Positions 21,180 to 31,613 of a stretch of 64,000 nucleotides of DNA are shown here, piece by piece. Positions within the stretch are counted from its first letter, which is position 1, and every line of letters starts with the position of its first letter. This stretch comes from Schizochytrium sp. CCTCC M209059 (lineage: Eukaryota > Sar > Bigyra > Thraustochytrida > Thraustochytriidae). The DNA lies in NCBI GenBank assembly GCA_000818945.1, contig KN805440.1:80818-144817 (forward strand), given 5' to 3'. The position numbers and the translations under genes were made by a program. The notes beneath the pieces were generated by a model, which saw only the letters and a list, made by a program, of their open reading frames with translations, did not search any database and was not told the DNA's origin.

Positions 21180-22890
21180 CAGTGCGTTCTTGCGCTGCGC
21201 GAGGCTTCCGGAATCCCGCCGCGCCCACAAAGTCTGCCAACAACCAACCTGCCGCGCGGCCCCACAGAGAAAGGAGCTTTGCAACACAAATCCGAGTATC
21301 CCAGAAAACCCACACGAAGCGACGAGCCCCACGAGGAATCCCCCTCACCAGTCCCCACACCTGGCCGTTTCCGCCGCGCGCCGGTGCGCCTCTCCGGCTT
21401 GCCTGCCGCCTGCTTTCTCGCGTGCGTTCTCTCCCGCCCCGCGTGCGGCCAGGCTCGATCCTGGCCGCTTCGCGAGCAAGAGCAGCTTCGCGCCTGGCGG
21501 GCTGGCTGGCTGCTTGCCGGCCGGGCTGTGGCGGCTGCTTGGGCCGGTGCGGCTGCGCGGCCCTTGCCACTGCGAGCCAGGCGTGCGGCCGTCAAGGCGT
21601 CCCGACCAGCGATACATAAAGTTCGTAAGACGGGCGCAACGACTCAATCAAGCCAGCTTCATCTAGCGAGCGAGCGAGCGAGCGAGCGACCTCGCCTGTC
21701 GCGGGCCGTCGACGACCGATCAATCGATCTCGTCTCGACTTCCCGAGCCCAAAAGGCGCCGACGGATCTTTGGGCCTGGCTGCTGGCCGCCATGCACTCG
21801 CTCCGTGCACCGCCAAGTGGTGTTGGGTGGGGTGGGTGGGTGGGTGCGAGGCTGCTGTCGCCAGCGTCCATCGATCCGTCCATGGCCCCACGGCATGCGC
21901 ACATCCATCCGTACATCCATCATCTGCGTCCAGCATGGCCATTCAGACACATCCAACCAACAACCCATCCATCCATCCATCCCTGCATCCCTCTCATCGA
22001 TCCGTCGATCCATCCGTCGCACAGCACGCAGTCCCAGCGAGCGCCTCGCTCGCTCACTTCACCTCCCTCACCTCGCGCGGCGCCCCGAGCGTGACAGCGG
22101 ACGCTTCCTCGGCGCGGTCAGGTCGTGCCCAGCCCTCGCCGCGCCCAGAGACGTTCCCGAACGCCCCGCGCTCCGTGGCTCCGGCGGCCCCGCCAGACTC
22201 GGGGACGCTTGCCTGCAGCTGCGTGCGGGGCGCGGCGCGGCGCCTCGCTTCGTGCGGTCTGTCTGCCTTTGTGTACACCGTGCGCATATCAGGATCAGGC
22301 AGGCTGGCAGTCAGTCATATCGCGCGGCCGGGTCAGGTCGGGCCGGCCAGGCGGCGCGGAGTCAGGCCGGCAGCCGTCCCCGCTGCAGCGTCCCGGGCGG
22401 GCCGCGTACGTACTCGCGAGGAGCGGGACCTCAGCCGACCACCAGCGGCAGCTGCAGATGGATATGTATAGATAGACAATCCCGGTCTCGGGATCCTCGC
22501 GCAAGGCGCAGCGCATCCCGGCGGCTTCCCCGCCGCAGACAGAGAGCGGGCAGGGGCTCGCAGGCGGCTCGCGCGGCCGAAGCTGGAGAAGCTGCGCGCC
22601 CCCGCGGCCAAGCTAGCCGCCGCCGGCCGGCTTCTCCGCAAGCTCGGCTAGCTCCACGCGGCGCACGTGACGCACGCGCGGCCGAGCAGCCAGCTTCGCT
22701 CGCGCAAGCAGTAGCTTCTGCAGAGGGGCGCAGAGGGAGAGAGAGGGAGGCGCTCCCTCTTCTTCCCTCTCCGAGTTCTTTCCATTTTTCTGTTCTTCTT
22801 CTTTATTTGTTTTGTTTGTTTGTTTGTTTCTTTCCTTCCTTCCTTCCTTTGCGGGAAGCGCCATCCACCCGTGCGTCTATGGTCTGCGCC

Positions 22891-22898
<8 letters not shown>

Positions 22899-22924
<26 letters not shown>

Positions 22925-22940
22925 AACTGATTGATTGATA
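22899..22940 (+). repeat. GATT microsatellite
   Basis: About seven GATT units followed by two to three imperfect ones. Confidence 0.9.
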
Positions 22941-23575
22941 CTAATTCTGGGCGGCCGCGGTATGAACGCGGGCCACGCCGCCTTGCTGGCTGCAAGAAGG
23001 CCTGCCGAGCCTGGATGGATCCTGCCGTGGCGGCCGGGGCGAGCGCAGACTTCGCTCCGCGGCCATTTGGAAAAACCTCCGCGACCTCGCGCCCCGGACA
23101 GCTCCGCCCCGGAGATTTCGCGCGGCGGCCAGGAAGGCGGCCAGTTTCCAGAGCTGAGGCCAACAAGGACGCGACCGACAGCGGTCTGTCTACCAGTTCT
23201 TCCAACCAACAACTTGCAGAAACACGCGACCTAACGTCATGAAGGCCAACTCCAAACAGACAGACCGAATGACTGAATAAATGAATCACTGACTGCTAGT
23301 CCTGAGAGGGCAGAGGGCGACCGGCCAATCTCACTGACAGTGGCAGTGACAGTGAGAGAGCAGAAGCTGTTCGTGGAGCGACGCCAATGCAGCAGCTTGT
23401 GCTAGAAAAGCACTAGGCCACTGTCTTTCCACCGCCTCGCGCTGCGTCGTCTGTCGATATTGTGAGAGGCGGTGCCCCCCACACGATGGCGCCCCCGCAG
23501 CAAGGACCGGTGTGGGGTCGTGCGCTACTTGGCAAATGGTTGTGTCTGGCTCGCATCGCAGCGCAGGTGGGCGGG

Positions 23576-23613
23576 CGAACGAACGAACGAACGAACGAAC
23601 GAACGAACGAACG
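23576..23613 (+). repeat. GAAC microsatellite
   Basis: Nine perfect GAAC units; AAAC units follow near 23638-23650. Confidence 0.95.
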
Positions 23614-24071
23614 AGCAAACAAAACTTGAAGAATGAACAAACAAACAAACGAATCACCAAGTTGGCAGCAATATGTAGTACTACTACCTAGGAAAGAAAT
23701 AAAATGAATGAAAGGAATCAACAAAATGGCGGCTGGCTACCCGGCTCCACCACCCGCCAGAACATCGTGACTTCTTCCCCCACGATTAAAATCACCACCT
23801 CTGACCAGTTAACACACGCTGTCGAATCATCTTGCCAAACATACGAAAACATCCATCCATCCATCGATTGATCGATCAATCGGCCGGGGATCGTTCTCCG
23901 CCACCGCGCCGCCTCACTTCTTCTTCTCACTCGCCGTCTCCTCCGACAGTTGCCGTCCAAACCGCAAGGCATCCGTCCCCGCGTGGCGATCCAACTGGCT
24001 GCAACGACCACGAGCGAGCCTGCCATCATCAGCGTCCAGGCACACCCCCTCCCTCCCTTCCTCCCTTCCTC

Positions 24072-24117
24072 NNNNNNNNNNNNNNNNNNNNNNNNNNNNN
24101 NNNNNNNNNNNNNNNNN
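24072..24117. other. Assembly gap (46 N)
   Basis: A run of 46 N flanked on the left by CCTC/CCCT repeats. This is probably a low-complexity region that was not assembled. Confidence 0.99.
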
Positions 24118-24663
24118 CCCCCTTGCGCGTAAGCGGAGGAGCGGCTAGCCAAGGGGAAAAAGGCTGCCCGCCTTGAGCCATATCCGGCCAGCCAGCGACA
24201 AACTGGCTGCCCCGAGCGTCCCTGAACTCACCCTCCCGAATCGACATCTTCACGAGCACGAGGTCAACGGGGCCCTCCCTCCCTCTCTGCCGTTCTAGTT
24301 GGCAAGCGGACCCACGGCGAATCGCTCGCGGTATTCTCTCGCGCTCTCTGCAATTGCCACTTACAGACGGAGGGCGTTATCTCTCGTCGCGTCGCCTCGT
24401 GTGCTGGCTGCATCGCGTCGTCTCGCGGCGCCTCGCACGCGATAATGACGTGTGCGTATACGCGGCACCTCGCTTCGCGTCCGCCGCCTCATTCGGCTGC
24501 TGGCCGCTGCGGCGGGACGCGAACACAGACGCGCTGCACGCATCCATCCGTATACCACCACGACGCACAAAAGGCCACCATGTATGTCGAAAGAGGAAGG
24601 AGCGGAGCAGAGAGAGAGAAGAAGGAGCGAAGCGAGCGTCGCTTCCGGGTTTGCCGGGCTGAC

Positions 24664-26250
24664 TCATGAAACCGGCACCCCGGGAATCTCGGCGGCCTCG
24701 TGCATTTCGGCAGCTTTGTCGTCGCCACCGACGGGCTTATCCGGATCCGCGGCATTAAGCGCGCCCGCGTCAGCAAGAGCTTGAATTTCTTCCTTGGTGC
24801 GCAGGTGCACGCGCCGCAGGTGAGACTTGAGATTCGATTTGTGACTCGAGCGCTTTCCGCAAGCCGGGCACTTGAAGGGCGCCAGGCGCTGATGCACCGT
24901 GCGAAAGTGATTGCGGAGATTGCTCCGCTGCGAAAAGCTCTTCTCGCAAACCGAACACGTATACGGCCGTCGGCCCTCGTGCACAGTGGCCACGTGTACC
25001 GTCAAGCTCTTCTTTTCCGAAAAGGATCTTTCGCAGCGTGTGCACGTGTAGTCCCGGCGTTTATCGTGCACGTTGCGCACGTGGACCTGCAGAGTTTCTG
25101 GCAGCGCAAATGCTTTATCGCACTGCTCACACTTGTGATCACGCCTTCGCTGGTGGATCGTCCGAACGTGGCGGTTAAGATGTGATTGATTCGAGAACAG
25201 CTTGCCGCACGTGTCACATGCGTGCTGGCTCAGTCTCCTGGCGGGGTGTTCCTTGTGAATGTGCCGCACTAGGTCTTTCGGGCTTGAAAACGTCATGTGA
25301 CACTCCTCACAAACGTGGCTGTGCTCCAGCCTCACATGCGTAAGAAAGACGCTGTGATTGGGTGCGCTCGTGCCGCAAATCGGGCACATGACAGGCCCAT
25401 CTGCCACGCTTTCCAGCATCACCTCGAGCTCTTCGGCGGTCGGCGTGCGGTCAATCTCTGCAGCCCCTTTCGTATTTCCGACAGCACCCGTCCCAGGCGT
25501 GGCTTGCGCATTTGCAACCGATTCTTGATCTTGCTTGTGCTGATCCGCATTCATGACGAACGAATGATCCTGCGTAGGGCTGCGCGGCTGTAGCAACGAC
25601 AACGATGCCCGAGAAACATGCGCCTGCTCCTGCTCTTGCTGCTGCTGTTGCTGCGATTCCTGTTGCTTTGCCCTCAAAGTCTTGGCCAAAGCTGATGTGG
25701 TGCTCGGCGATTGTGTCGCAATAAATTGAGCGTCGATGCCAAGCGCTCTTGACAAGTCGCTGTGCGCCAGAGTATTATTGCCGGCATTCCTTGCGCGCTG
25801 CGCAATGCGTGGACGCTTCCTTGAAGGCCCGGCTTCTGCAGCAGCTGCAGCGGTTAGGTCTAACAGCGACGACGACAAAGGTTCTTTGTTTGGACCATAG
25901 TGGCCGGTATTGTACGAAGCGCTTGCACTATTGTCTGCAGGCGCATATCCTTCCGTGTGAACAGGCTGCCGCGCGACGCTCTGTCTTCCGGCTTCCGTCA
26001 AAGTTGGAGTTCCCGTCGTCGTCGTAGCTGCCGTCGTCGTCGTCGTTGTTGTTGTTGTTGTCGTCGGCGTCGTCGCCGCATCCCCAGCGTGACGTTGCGT
26101 CTGGACGCCCAAGTGACCCGAGAAGGCGCGGTCGCCGTTCTCTTCTCGATCAGTAGACGTGGGCCGCCCTTCTGAAGCTACCAGCTCCGCTGAGGCAGCT
26201 CCGCGGGTCGCCGCGCGGGTCGAGACCTTGTCCTTGGTGGCGGCAACCAT
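24664..26250 (-). CDS. C2H2 zinc-finger protein, probable transcription factor
   Basis: A 528-residue protein. The frame extends upstream to a TTG, but the ATG at 26250 (GGATTATGGTT) has a purine at -3 and begins a plausible N-terminus. The first 290 residues are disordered, with Thr, Gln and Glu runs. From about residue 300 there are seven C2H2-type fingers: CPICGTSAPNHSVFLTHVRLEH, CEECHMTF, CDTCGKLFS, CEQCDKAFA, CTRCERSFS, CSVCEKSFS and CPACGKRSS, each followed by spaced His residues. Spacing between fingers is close to the classical 28-residue period, with linkers of the HERRP/HQRRRD kind rather than the usual TGEKP. It probably binds DNA in the nucleus. Target genes are unknown. It sits head-to-tail with RAD51. 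Confidence 0.88.
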   Translation of the reverse strand: MVAATKDKVSTRAATRGAASAELVASEGRPTSTDREENGDRAFSGHLGVQTQRHAGDAATTPTTTTTTTTTTTAATTTTGTPTLTEAGRQSVARQPVHTEGYAPADNSASASYNTGHYGPNKEPLSSSLLDLTAAAAAEAGPSRKRPRIAQRARNAGNNTLAHSDLSRALGIDAQFIATQSPSTTSALAKTLRAKQQESQQQQQQEQEQAHVSRASLSLLQPRSPTQDHSFVMNADQHKQDQESVANAQATPGTGAVGNTKGAAEIDRTPTAEELEVMLESVADGPVMCPICGTSAPNHSVFLTHVRLEHSHVCEECHMTFSSPKDLVRHIHKEHPARRLSQHACDTCGKLFSNQSHLNRHVRTIHQRRRDHKCEQCDKAFALPETLQVHVRNVHDKRRDYTCTRCERSFSEKKSLTVHVATVHEGRRPYTCSVCEKSFSQRSNLRNHFRTVHQRLAPFKCPACGKRSSHKSNLKSHLRRVHLRTKEEIQALADAGALNAADPDKPVGGDDKAAEMHEAAEIPGVPVS

Positions 26251-26729
26251 AATCCTTTCTTTTCTTTCCGAGTTTGTTTTATACAAGGGAATCCGATGGT
26301 GGAACCCGACGTGACAACAAACGGTGATCCAACTCATAGTGTATTCTGATTTGCAGTGTGCCATGGCTGACTTTGCACTTGCAAAATCCCCTTTCTCCTC
26401 TTCTTGCAAGCTGGCCGCAAGCAACAGGTCATATACCTTGCCGCACGTAGGAAAGCCTATCACTCCGTCAAGCCAACGCAAGCCTCGGTATAGTTTCTTG
26501 TTTTTTTCCAGTGATCAGGCAATATGATAAAGCTTGCGCACGACTATCAGTTGTGCCTCCTTTCCTGCCGCTAACAACAAACAAACAAACAAACAAACAA
26601 ACAAACAAACAAACACGCAAGCACAAGTCACAAGCACAATACATTTTCTGGGTTTTAGAAAAAAGGAAGAATCTATGCTGACGCACATCGTCCAAAGCGG
26701 GCAAAAACTCCCACAATCGCCATTGCGAA
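26251..26729. promoter_or_regulatory. Spacer upstream of the zinc-finger gene with an AAAC microsatellite
   Basis: About 480 bases between the RAD51 stop and the zinc-finger start, both genes on the minus strand. It contains an AAAC array (26575-26615), the RAD51 3' end and the zinc-finger 5' region. Upstream in-frame ATGs of the zinc-finger frame occur here but were not chosen. Confidence 0.5.
26575..26615 (+). repeat. AAAC microsatellite
   Basis: About ten AAAC units, perfect over most of the run. Confidence 0.95.
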
Positions 26730-27758
26730 TCAGTCCGAGGCGTCAGCAATGCCGGCACCCGTAATGGCAAAGGTCGCGTCTGCCTCTGCAAGGGTCGGGG
26801 AGTCAATCACCTTGCAAATGCGCGTCTCGCCACGACCCTTGCGAAGCTTGAGTCGAGTCTGCGAAGCATGTGCGATAATGTTGCCACCAATCGGCCGCAT
26901 GGTGTCGCCGGCAAAAACGCCCGAGTCCGGGCTCGCAACCACCTGGTTGGTGATAACGACAGCCGCTCCATACTCGTTGGCCAATCGTTGCAGCTGGCGC
27001 ATAAATTGCGCAAGGTTCTGCTGCCGCTCCGCAAGCTCGCCGCGACCCTGATAATCTGTACGAAAGAGCGCCGTTGCGCTGTCCACGATAATGAGAGCAT
27101 ACCTGCTCTCGGCCATCATGGCAGACGCCTGCGCGAGAAGCTGCATCTGGTGCTCGGAGTTCTGCGCGCGGGCCACTGCAACATTGTCGAGAACGTCCTC
27201 GACACTGAGTCCAAAGCGCTCGGCGATCTTGGTGAGGTTCTCACTTCGAAAGGTACCCTCTGTATCAATCACAATAGCCTTGCCCTCGCCGCCACCTTGT
27301 GACGTCGGGAGCTGGCACGTGACACAAAGCGTGTGGCACAGCTGCGTCTTACCGGTGCGGAACTCGCCATAAAGCTCGGTGATGGACCCGGTCTCGATGC
27401 CACCGCCCAAGAGCTCATCCAAATCCTTGCTTCCCGTAGAGAGCATGATGGTGTCTTGACGCATCTTGAGATGCTCGGTGGCCGTGACAAAGCCCATGGG
27501 CAGCAACTTTTGCGCGGCCTGCTGGATTTTCGTCGCCTTGTTCTCGCTCACACCTTTGACCTCACAGAGGTTGCGCAGCGTTGACCACGCCACGGATTCA
27601 ACTGTATGAAAACCAGCTTCCTTGAGCTTCTTTACGTCCGTGGCGCTGATGCCATGGTGCTCGAGCGTCTCAATCAGCTGGGGGCCGGACTCGTCCTCCT
27701 CGGCCTCCATCTGGTTGCTCGAGTAATTCTCCTGCTCCTCGGCCTGCATGGTCGCCAT
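26730..27758 (-). CDS. RAD51: RAD51 recombinase
   Basis: A 342-residue protein, close to the usual eukaryotic RAD51 length of about 340. Residues about 27-85 hold the helix-hairpin-helix domain (LKEAGFHTVESVAWST; LCEVKGVSENKATKI). The RecA-type ATPase core has Walker A GEFRTGKT (131-138) and Walker B ALIIVDS (221-227). The loop around RTDYQGRGELAERQQ and the QVVASPDSG segment is typical of RAD51 rather than DMC1 or the divergent paralogues. The sequence up to the stop is intact. RAD51 polymerises on single-stranded DNA and drives strand exchange during double-strand break repair in the nucleus. The start at 27758 is an ATG, with a second ATG three codons later. Confidence 0.97.
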   Translation of the reverse strand: MATMQAEEQENYSSNQMEAEEDESGPQLIETLEHHGISATDVKKLKEAGFHTVESVAWSTLRNLCEVKGVSENKATKIQQAAQKLLPMGFVTATEHLKMRQDTIMLSTGSKDLDELLGGGIETGSITELYGEFRTGKTQLCHTLCVTCQLPTSQGGGEGKAIVIDTEGTFRSENLTKIAERFGLSVEDVLDNVAVARAQNSEHQMQLLAQASAMMAESRYALIIVDSATALFRTDYQGRGELAERQQNLAQFMRQLQRLANEYGAAVVITNQVVASPDSGVFAGDTMRPIGGNIIAHASQTRLKLRKGRGETRICKVIDSPTLAEADATFAITGAGIADASD

Positions 27759-28300
27759 TCTTGCTTGTGGATGGATGCCCTCGGCGAAGCGCGAGCCCAG
27801 CGCGGCACGCGGCTCTACTTTGCGCGGAGCTCGCGCTCCCTTCTGCTGCGCGTGTAGTACGTCTCTGCCGCAAGGCGACTCGCCGCGGATCCGCGGCGGA
27901 TGGATTTGCGAGGATGGTTTGGGCTGCTCTGCTCCGCTCTGCGCAGCTTAGCTCGCTGCGACGAGCCGGCTGCGACACTGGCAACGGCAATAGCTCGCGC
28001 TCGCTCGCTCGCTCCGGGTCGATAAAAACGTAGAGCAGCGGCGGGCGGGCGAGTACACGGACAGGTAGGTGGCGCGCGCGCGAGAAGCGAAGGCCAGTCG
28101 GTGAATGCGGGTCTGCGCCGCCTCGGCGCTTGAAGCGAGAGAAAAAAACAGCGCCCGCTTCCACTGACCTGCTTTACAAAGGAACACGCTCAGTGGCGCA
28201 AAGGGTAAACTTTTGAATTTCTTCTCTCTCAGCCTGCAACCCAAGCGCAAATTCATCCAGCCTTTCACCGACATCTGCACTCGGGTATTAAACGAATTTT
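27759..28300. promoter_or_regulatory. GC-rich 5' flank of RAD51
   Basis: The first 400 bases upstream of the RAD51 start are GC-rich with GCTCG runs (about 27997-28015), falling to AT-rich sequence by 28280. No coding signal. It probably holds the promoter and 5' UTR. Confidence 0.5.
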
Positions 28301-29239
28301 AGATTACCCGTCACACAACATCACTTTCTAGTATACCAAAAATTACTCTCTCGGAGATATATAGTGTGAAAGATGTGTACATTTACAAGACTCTTGCCAG
28401 TTTCTTCGAAAAATATATTCAAAGGATCATTCTTGTAAATACAGACTGCCGACTCTGGCTTAACCGTGACATTTTGAAAAATTGTACTGGTGGTGGTTAG
28501 GTTGCCGTTCTCTCGTTCTCTCGTCACCGCGTTGCGCTCGATTTGACGAAGCGCAACGAAACTTGGTTCCTTGGGTGCTGTGATGCAGCGAGAGTGACGC
28601 GCGACAGCGAGACATAGCATACCATGGTAGTCAGTTATCCAGTTGTCAGAGTGGAATACATAGAATCAGGAATGGAGAGGACCAAAATAAGTATTAAGAA
28701 GATGAAAGCGAGTATAGAAAAAATGAAAAGCTCAAAGCAAGGCGTTAAATTAGAGAGATCAGGAAAGGTTTCTGATCGGGAACCAAGGAAGATCGGTACG
28801 AGAGACACTGGAAAAGAGAGACAAAAACGCAGTCTGCAGACCAAGACAACAGTGAGAAAAAAACAGATTTTCAACAGATTTTCAATTTATTTTGATCAGC
28901 ACAACACGCAAGTTTGTGGCAGAGATTTATTTCGTTTTTACCCGATCCACATAGACATGGGAGGGCTCTGTGCGTAGGCATGACCAATGTTAGATATAAC
29001 GGATGTAAGACTTGCAGTATGCGGGCCACAGAACGACATGATTTAATAATTTTATTGAGAATGACAATGATCCCGTGATAACTTATCCTCATTGCCCGAT
29101 ACACTTAGCCAAAAAAGAAGCTCCGAACGAAGTCTTGAGCAAAAATGAGATACATTTTCTTATGGACCACATCGCAGGACCAAGTATCGCTTGATCAAGA
29201 GTACAGGTCGATCAGTCCGCTTAGTCTTCATACGTGTGT
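28301..29239. other. AT-richer intergenic stretch, no convincing gene
   Basis: Two small divergent frames start back to back around CATACCATGG (28618-28627), one minus (28321-28620) and one plus (28624-28977). Both are under 120 residues and show no domain; the plus one is simply Lys/Arg-rich. I do not call either as a gene. Confidence 0.45.
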
Positions 29240-29690
29240 GACAGGAGACCTCCGCGAGAAGTCACGATCACTTCTGGGAGAGCAGTGCTAGTAAGGATAG
29301 CTACACACGTCGCTTGACTTAATTCTATTGCGAAGCTAACGATGGTATGTGTCTTTGCTTGCTATAGATGAAGACCGAGAACCCCCAGGCCAGTTCTCGA
29401 TGTATATATCTGGGGCTATTTTTGTCGTCAAGCTAATGATGATAATTGCCTTTGCTTGCTAGAGGTGAGATCACAGAATGGCTAAAGATCCCTCTGTCAA
29501 TCCATCGGGACTTGTACTTCTCGCGAAACCATTAATGGTCTGCTTCGTTCAAGACACAGAGCGTACTGGGAGTAACTTTTCGACCTGCACACTCGAACCT
29601 GGTCTCGTCGTGAAACCAATGATGGGTCTGCTCCTCCATGTGCAACGAACGATCAGCATTATTGCCGACACTCCGCACCCTGCTCATCTC
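29240..29690 (+). repeat. Degenerate tandem repeat, period about 90-97 bases
   Basis: Related blocks recur: AAGCTAACGATGG at 29333, AAGCTAATGATGA at 29430, GAAACCATTAATGG at 29524 and GAAACCAATGATGG at 29612. The first two share a following CTTTGCTTGCT (29353-29363 and 29450-29460), and the last two share a following TCTGCT. Similarity was judged by eye and is strongest between neighbouring copies. Confidence 0.5.
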
Positions 29691-29915
29691 ATGCTTCATT
29701 GAACTTTCCTCATTGTCAGCATGGAAAAGTAGAGCCCGACAGCGACTGATTGTTAATGATGGCATTTTTTCCAGACTCCCTCTTGAAGCGAAGTGAATCT
29801 CATCACTTTGGTGACAGTTTCACCTCCCAGCAAGTAATTCATAGAACGCATCATGCGGGCAAAAAGGGCCAAAAAGAACAAGACATTCCATTATCATCGG
29901 CATCAATACAGCAGC

Positions 29916-31613
29916 CTACGGTTTCTTTTCGTCTTCATCCTCGTAGGTGAAAGAAAGCTCCGTGCGGAGCGTCACATCGCGCTTGCGCACAGACCGACGA
30001 AGCGCAGTTTCGAGGACTCGCGTGATGGCCTCGGAGCGAAAGTTGGGGTCGTGCGGCAATGTGCGCTTTTTTCGAGGGTAAAAGCGATAGTCTGGAATCC
30101 CATAGTCCAATAGATTTTCGAGACGAGACGTGTACACGTCGACGTAGCGTGTCATGAACGAGGAAAACAGAGAAGGAGAATGGGAGGCAGACACAAAGAC
30201 AGAGCCAAAGTTAGGGTTAACAAGCTCGTTCATGCTCTGGCGCAGTGCGATCCGTTCACGGTCGAGGATGTCCAAGTAGTGCGAGACGGACGTCGTGCTC
30301 TCGTCATGCGGCGGCGACCACTGAATACGGCGCATGAGCTCCTCGGTAAGTTGCATTTTCAGCGACAAGACCTCGTATTCTGGAGAGCGCTCGACCTGGA
30401 TCTCGTGCTCGAGCTCTCGAATAATTGCCCCAGTCCACCACCCGTGGAAACGCGCAGGGGTGCGGAGATCCGCGAAAAGGTGATCTCCAATATAAAGGAC
30501 CCTGGAACCCTCCCACTGCGTCATGCGCATGAGATCATCTACGTTGCCTTTGCAGTAGGCCTTGCCCGGCTCGAGCTTGTTCACAGCCGACCAATTTGTA
30601 CGCCTACGATTCAGGGGATCATTCGATGAGGTCGAGTCGAGATCAATCTGACGAAAAGGATTCCTTGATGTATAGAAAGCTGGCTTCTCGGCTTCACAGG
30701 CAACCACGTGGAAGAGCTGCATCCAGTCGTCGCCGCAGAGAAAGCGCATGCCAGCGTCCACGTAGTCAAAGTTGGAATTGGATAAGACAAAGGTCTGGAC
30801 ACCAGACCCTTGAAGCTCCTCGAGCAAGGTGCGAAGCTTGGGTGTGGGCTTAAGATAGGTGTCCATGTCTTCCATTACGTGACGATGCATGAGGCCTGAC
30901 CTGTGCACGTAGGAAATGGATGAAGAGACATCCTGGAAAACAGCGGCGGGCGAGAACTCAATGTTCTTGCTGAAAAAGTAGTCTGTCACGTCTGAGAGCA
31001 AGCAGGCCTCAGCAAGACTAAAGAGATCAAAGATCCCTCGAAGCGAGTCTGTCTTGGCGCTGCGGCGCATGTGCAAGCGGCCCCCGAGTGCCTCAAGAGC
31101 GCCGGCCTTGTCGAGCCGCTGCCGACCACGAAATACGCACGTGAGATCGACCCGGAAGCTGGGGTCCATTTTGTACAAGAGGCCGCGCTCCGTGTCAAAG
31201 GTGAGGCCCCGGATTGCAAAGCTGCTGTCGTACTCGAGATGGTCGCGCAGCTCCTCGGGGTATCGCTTGTGTTTGACCAAATGATCGCGTGCTTTACTGA
31301 AAATGAGCTCTTGGAGAGCATTCTTGTACGAGACAAGAGTAAAGTCGTAATCAAAGCCGATGGCCTGGATTTCGTCCATGTGGATTTCGCTGTTTGCAAA
31401 GATCTCTCGGGGTGAAAAGCTCTCGTCGTACATGGATGATGGTTCGCCGGGCTGCCGCGGGGGCCCCGAGGCGTCGAGCGCTCGGCGAAAGTCCGCGTCC
31501 TTGAGTCCACTGTACATGTTCATGAGCGTCTCCGCCGTCACGCCGCCCCCGGCGCTGGCGCTCTGCACACCGGAGCGCACGAGTCTTCGCCAGAGGCCCG
31601 AGGTCAAGGTCAT
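29916..31613 (-). CDS. HAD-family 5'-nucleotidase domain-containing protein (NT5DC type)
   Basis: A 565-residue protein from the ATG at 31613. The HAD nucleophile motif GFDYDFTL (86-93; D88 and D90) is intact, followed by the family-typical segments RGLTFDTERGLLYKMD (135-150) and LSDVTDYFF (206-214). HAD motif II is FVLSNS (275-280). The terminal acidic motif is YIGDHLFADL (374-383) with GD and D spacing as in cytosolic purine 5'-nucleotidase and NT5DC2/3. The N-terminal 30 residues are basic and Ser/Ala-rich without acidic residues, consistent with a mitochondrial targeting peptide (inference). It likely dephosphorylates nucleotides or a related phosphomonoester, though several NT5DC members have no established substrate. 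Divergent from the triple-SAM gene across a 2.2 kb GC-rich gap. Confidence 0.88.
   Translation of the reverse strand: MTLTSGLWRRLVRSGVQSASAGGGVTAETLMNMYSGLKDADFRRALDASGPPRQPGEPSSMYDESFSPREIFANSEIHMDEIQAIGFDYDFTLVSYKNALQELIFSKARDHLVKHKRYPEELRDHLEYDSSFAIRGLTFDTERGLLYKMDPSFRVDLTCVFRGRQRLDKAGALEALGGRLHMRRSAKTDSLRGIFDLFSLAEACLLSDVTDYFFSKNIEFSPAAVFQDVSSSISYVHRSGLMHRHVMEDMDTYLKPTPKLRTLLEELQGSGVQTFVLSNSNFDYVDAGMRFLCGDDWMQLFHVVACEAEKPAFYTSRNPFRQIDLDSTSSNDPLNRRRTNWSAVNKLEPGKAYCKGNVDDLMRMTQWEGSRVLYIGDHLFADLRTPARFHGWWTGAIIRELEHEIQVERSPEYEVLSLKMQLTEELMRRIQWSPPHDESTTSVSHYLDILDRERIALRQSMNELVNPNFGSVFVSASHSPSLFSSFMTRYVDVYTSRLENLLDYGIPDYRFYPRKKRTLPHDPNFRSEAITRVLETALRRSVRKRDVTLRTELSFTYEDEDEKKP

Larger units (their letters stand above)
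18232..24663. other. 6.4 kb gene-poor, GC-rich region dense in tetranucleotide microsatellites
   Basis: No frame here shows a domain. Long frames on both strands are Arg/Ala/Ser/Pro or Leu/Phe low complexity produced by GC skew and repeats. Repeats seen include GGGA (about 18350-18390), TTTC (18968-19060), ATTC (19358-19394), TCTG followed by TGCG (20072-20126), GATC (about 20674-20690), GGCT/GGCC/AGCT (20844-20903), GGGAGA (21150-21179), GAGC (21664-21688), TTTG (about 22810-22830), GATT (22899-22940) and GAAC (23576-23613). An assembly gap is at 24072-24117. It lies upstream of the polyglutamine gene and downstream of the zinc-finger gene. It could hold long UTRs, a non-coding RNA or nothing. 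Confidence 0.6.

Noticed and set aside
21279..22902. Two long overlapping plus-strand frames
   Set aside because: Composition follows GC skew and the GAGC/CATC microsatellites; no conserved block.
18232..24663. CRISPR-like array suggested by evenly repeated short motifs
   Set aside because: The repeats are contiguous 4-6 base microsatellites without spacers, in a eukaryotic genome.
28321..28977. Back-to-back small frames around CATACCATGG
   Set aside because: Both are short and lack domains; the shared start is probably chance.
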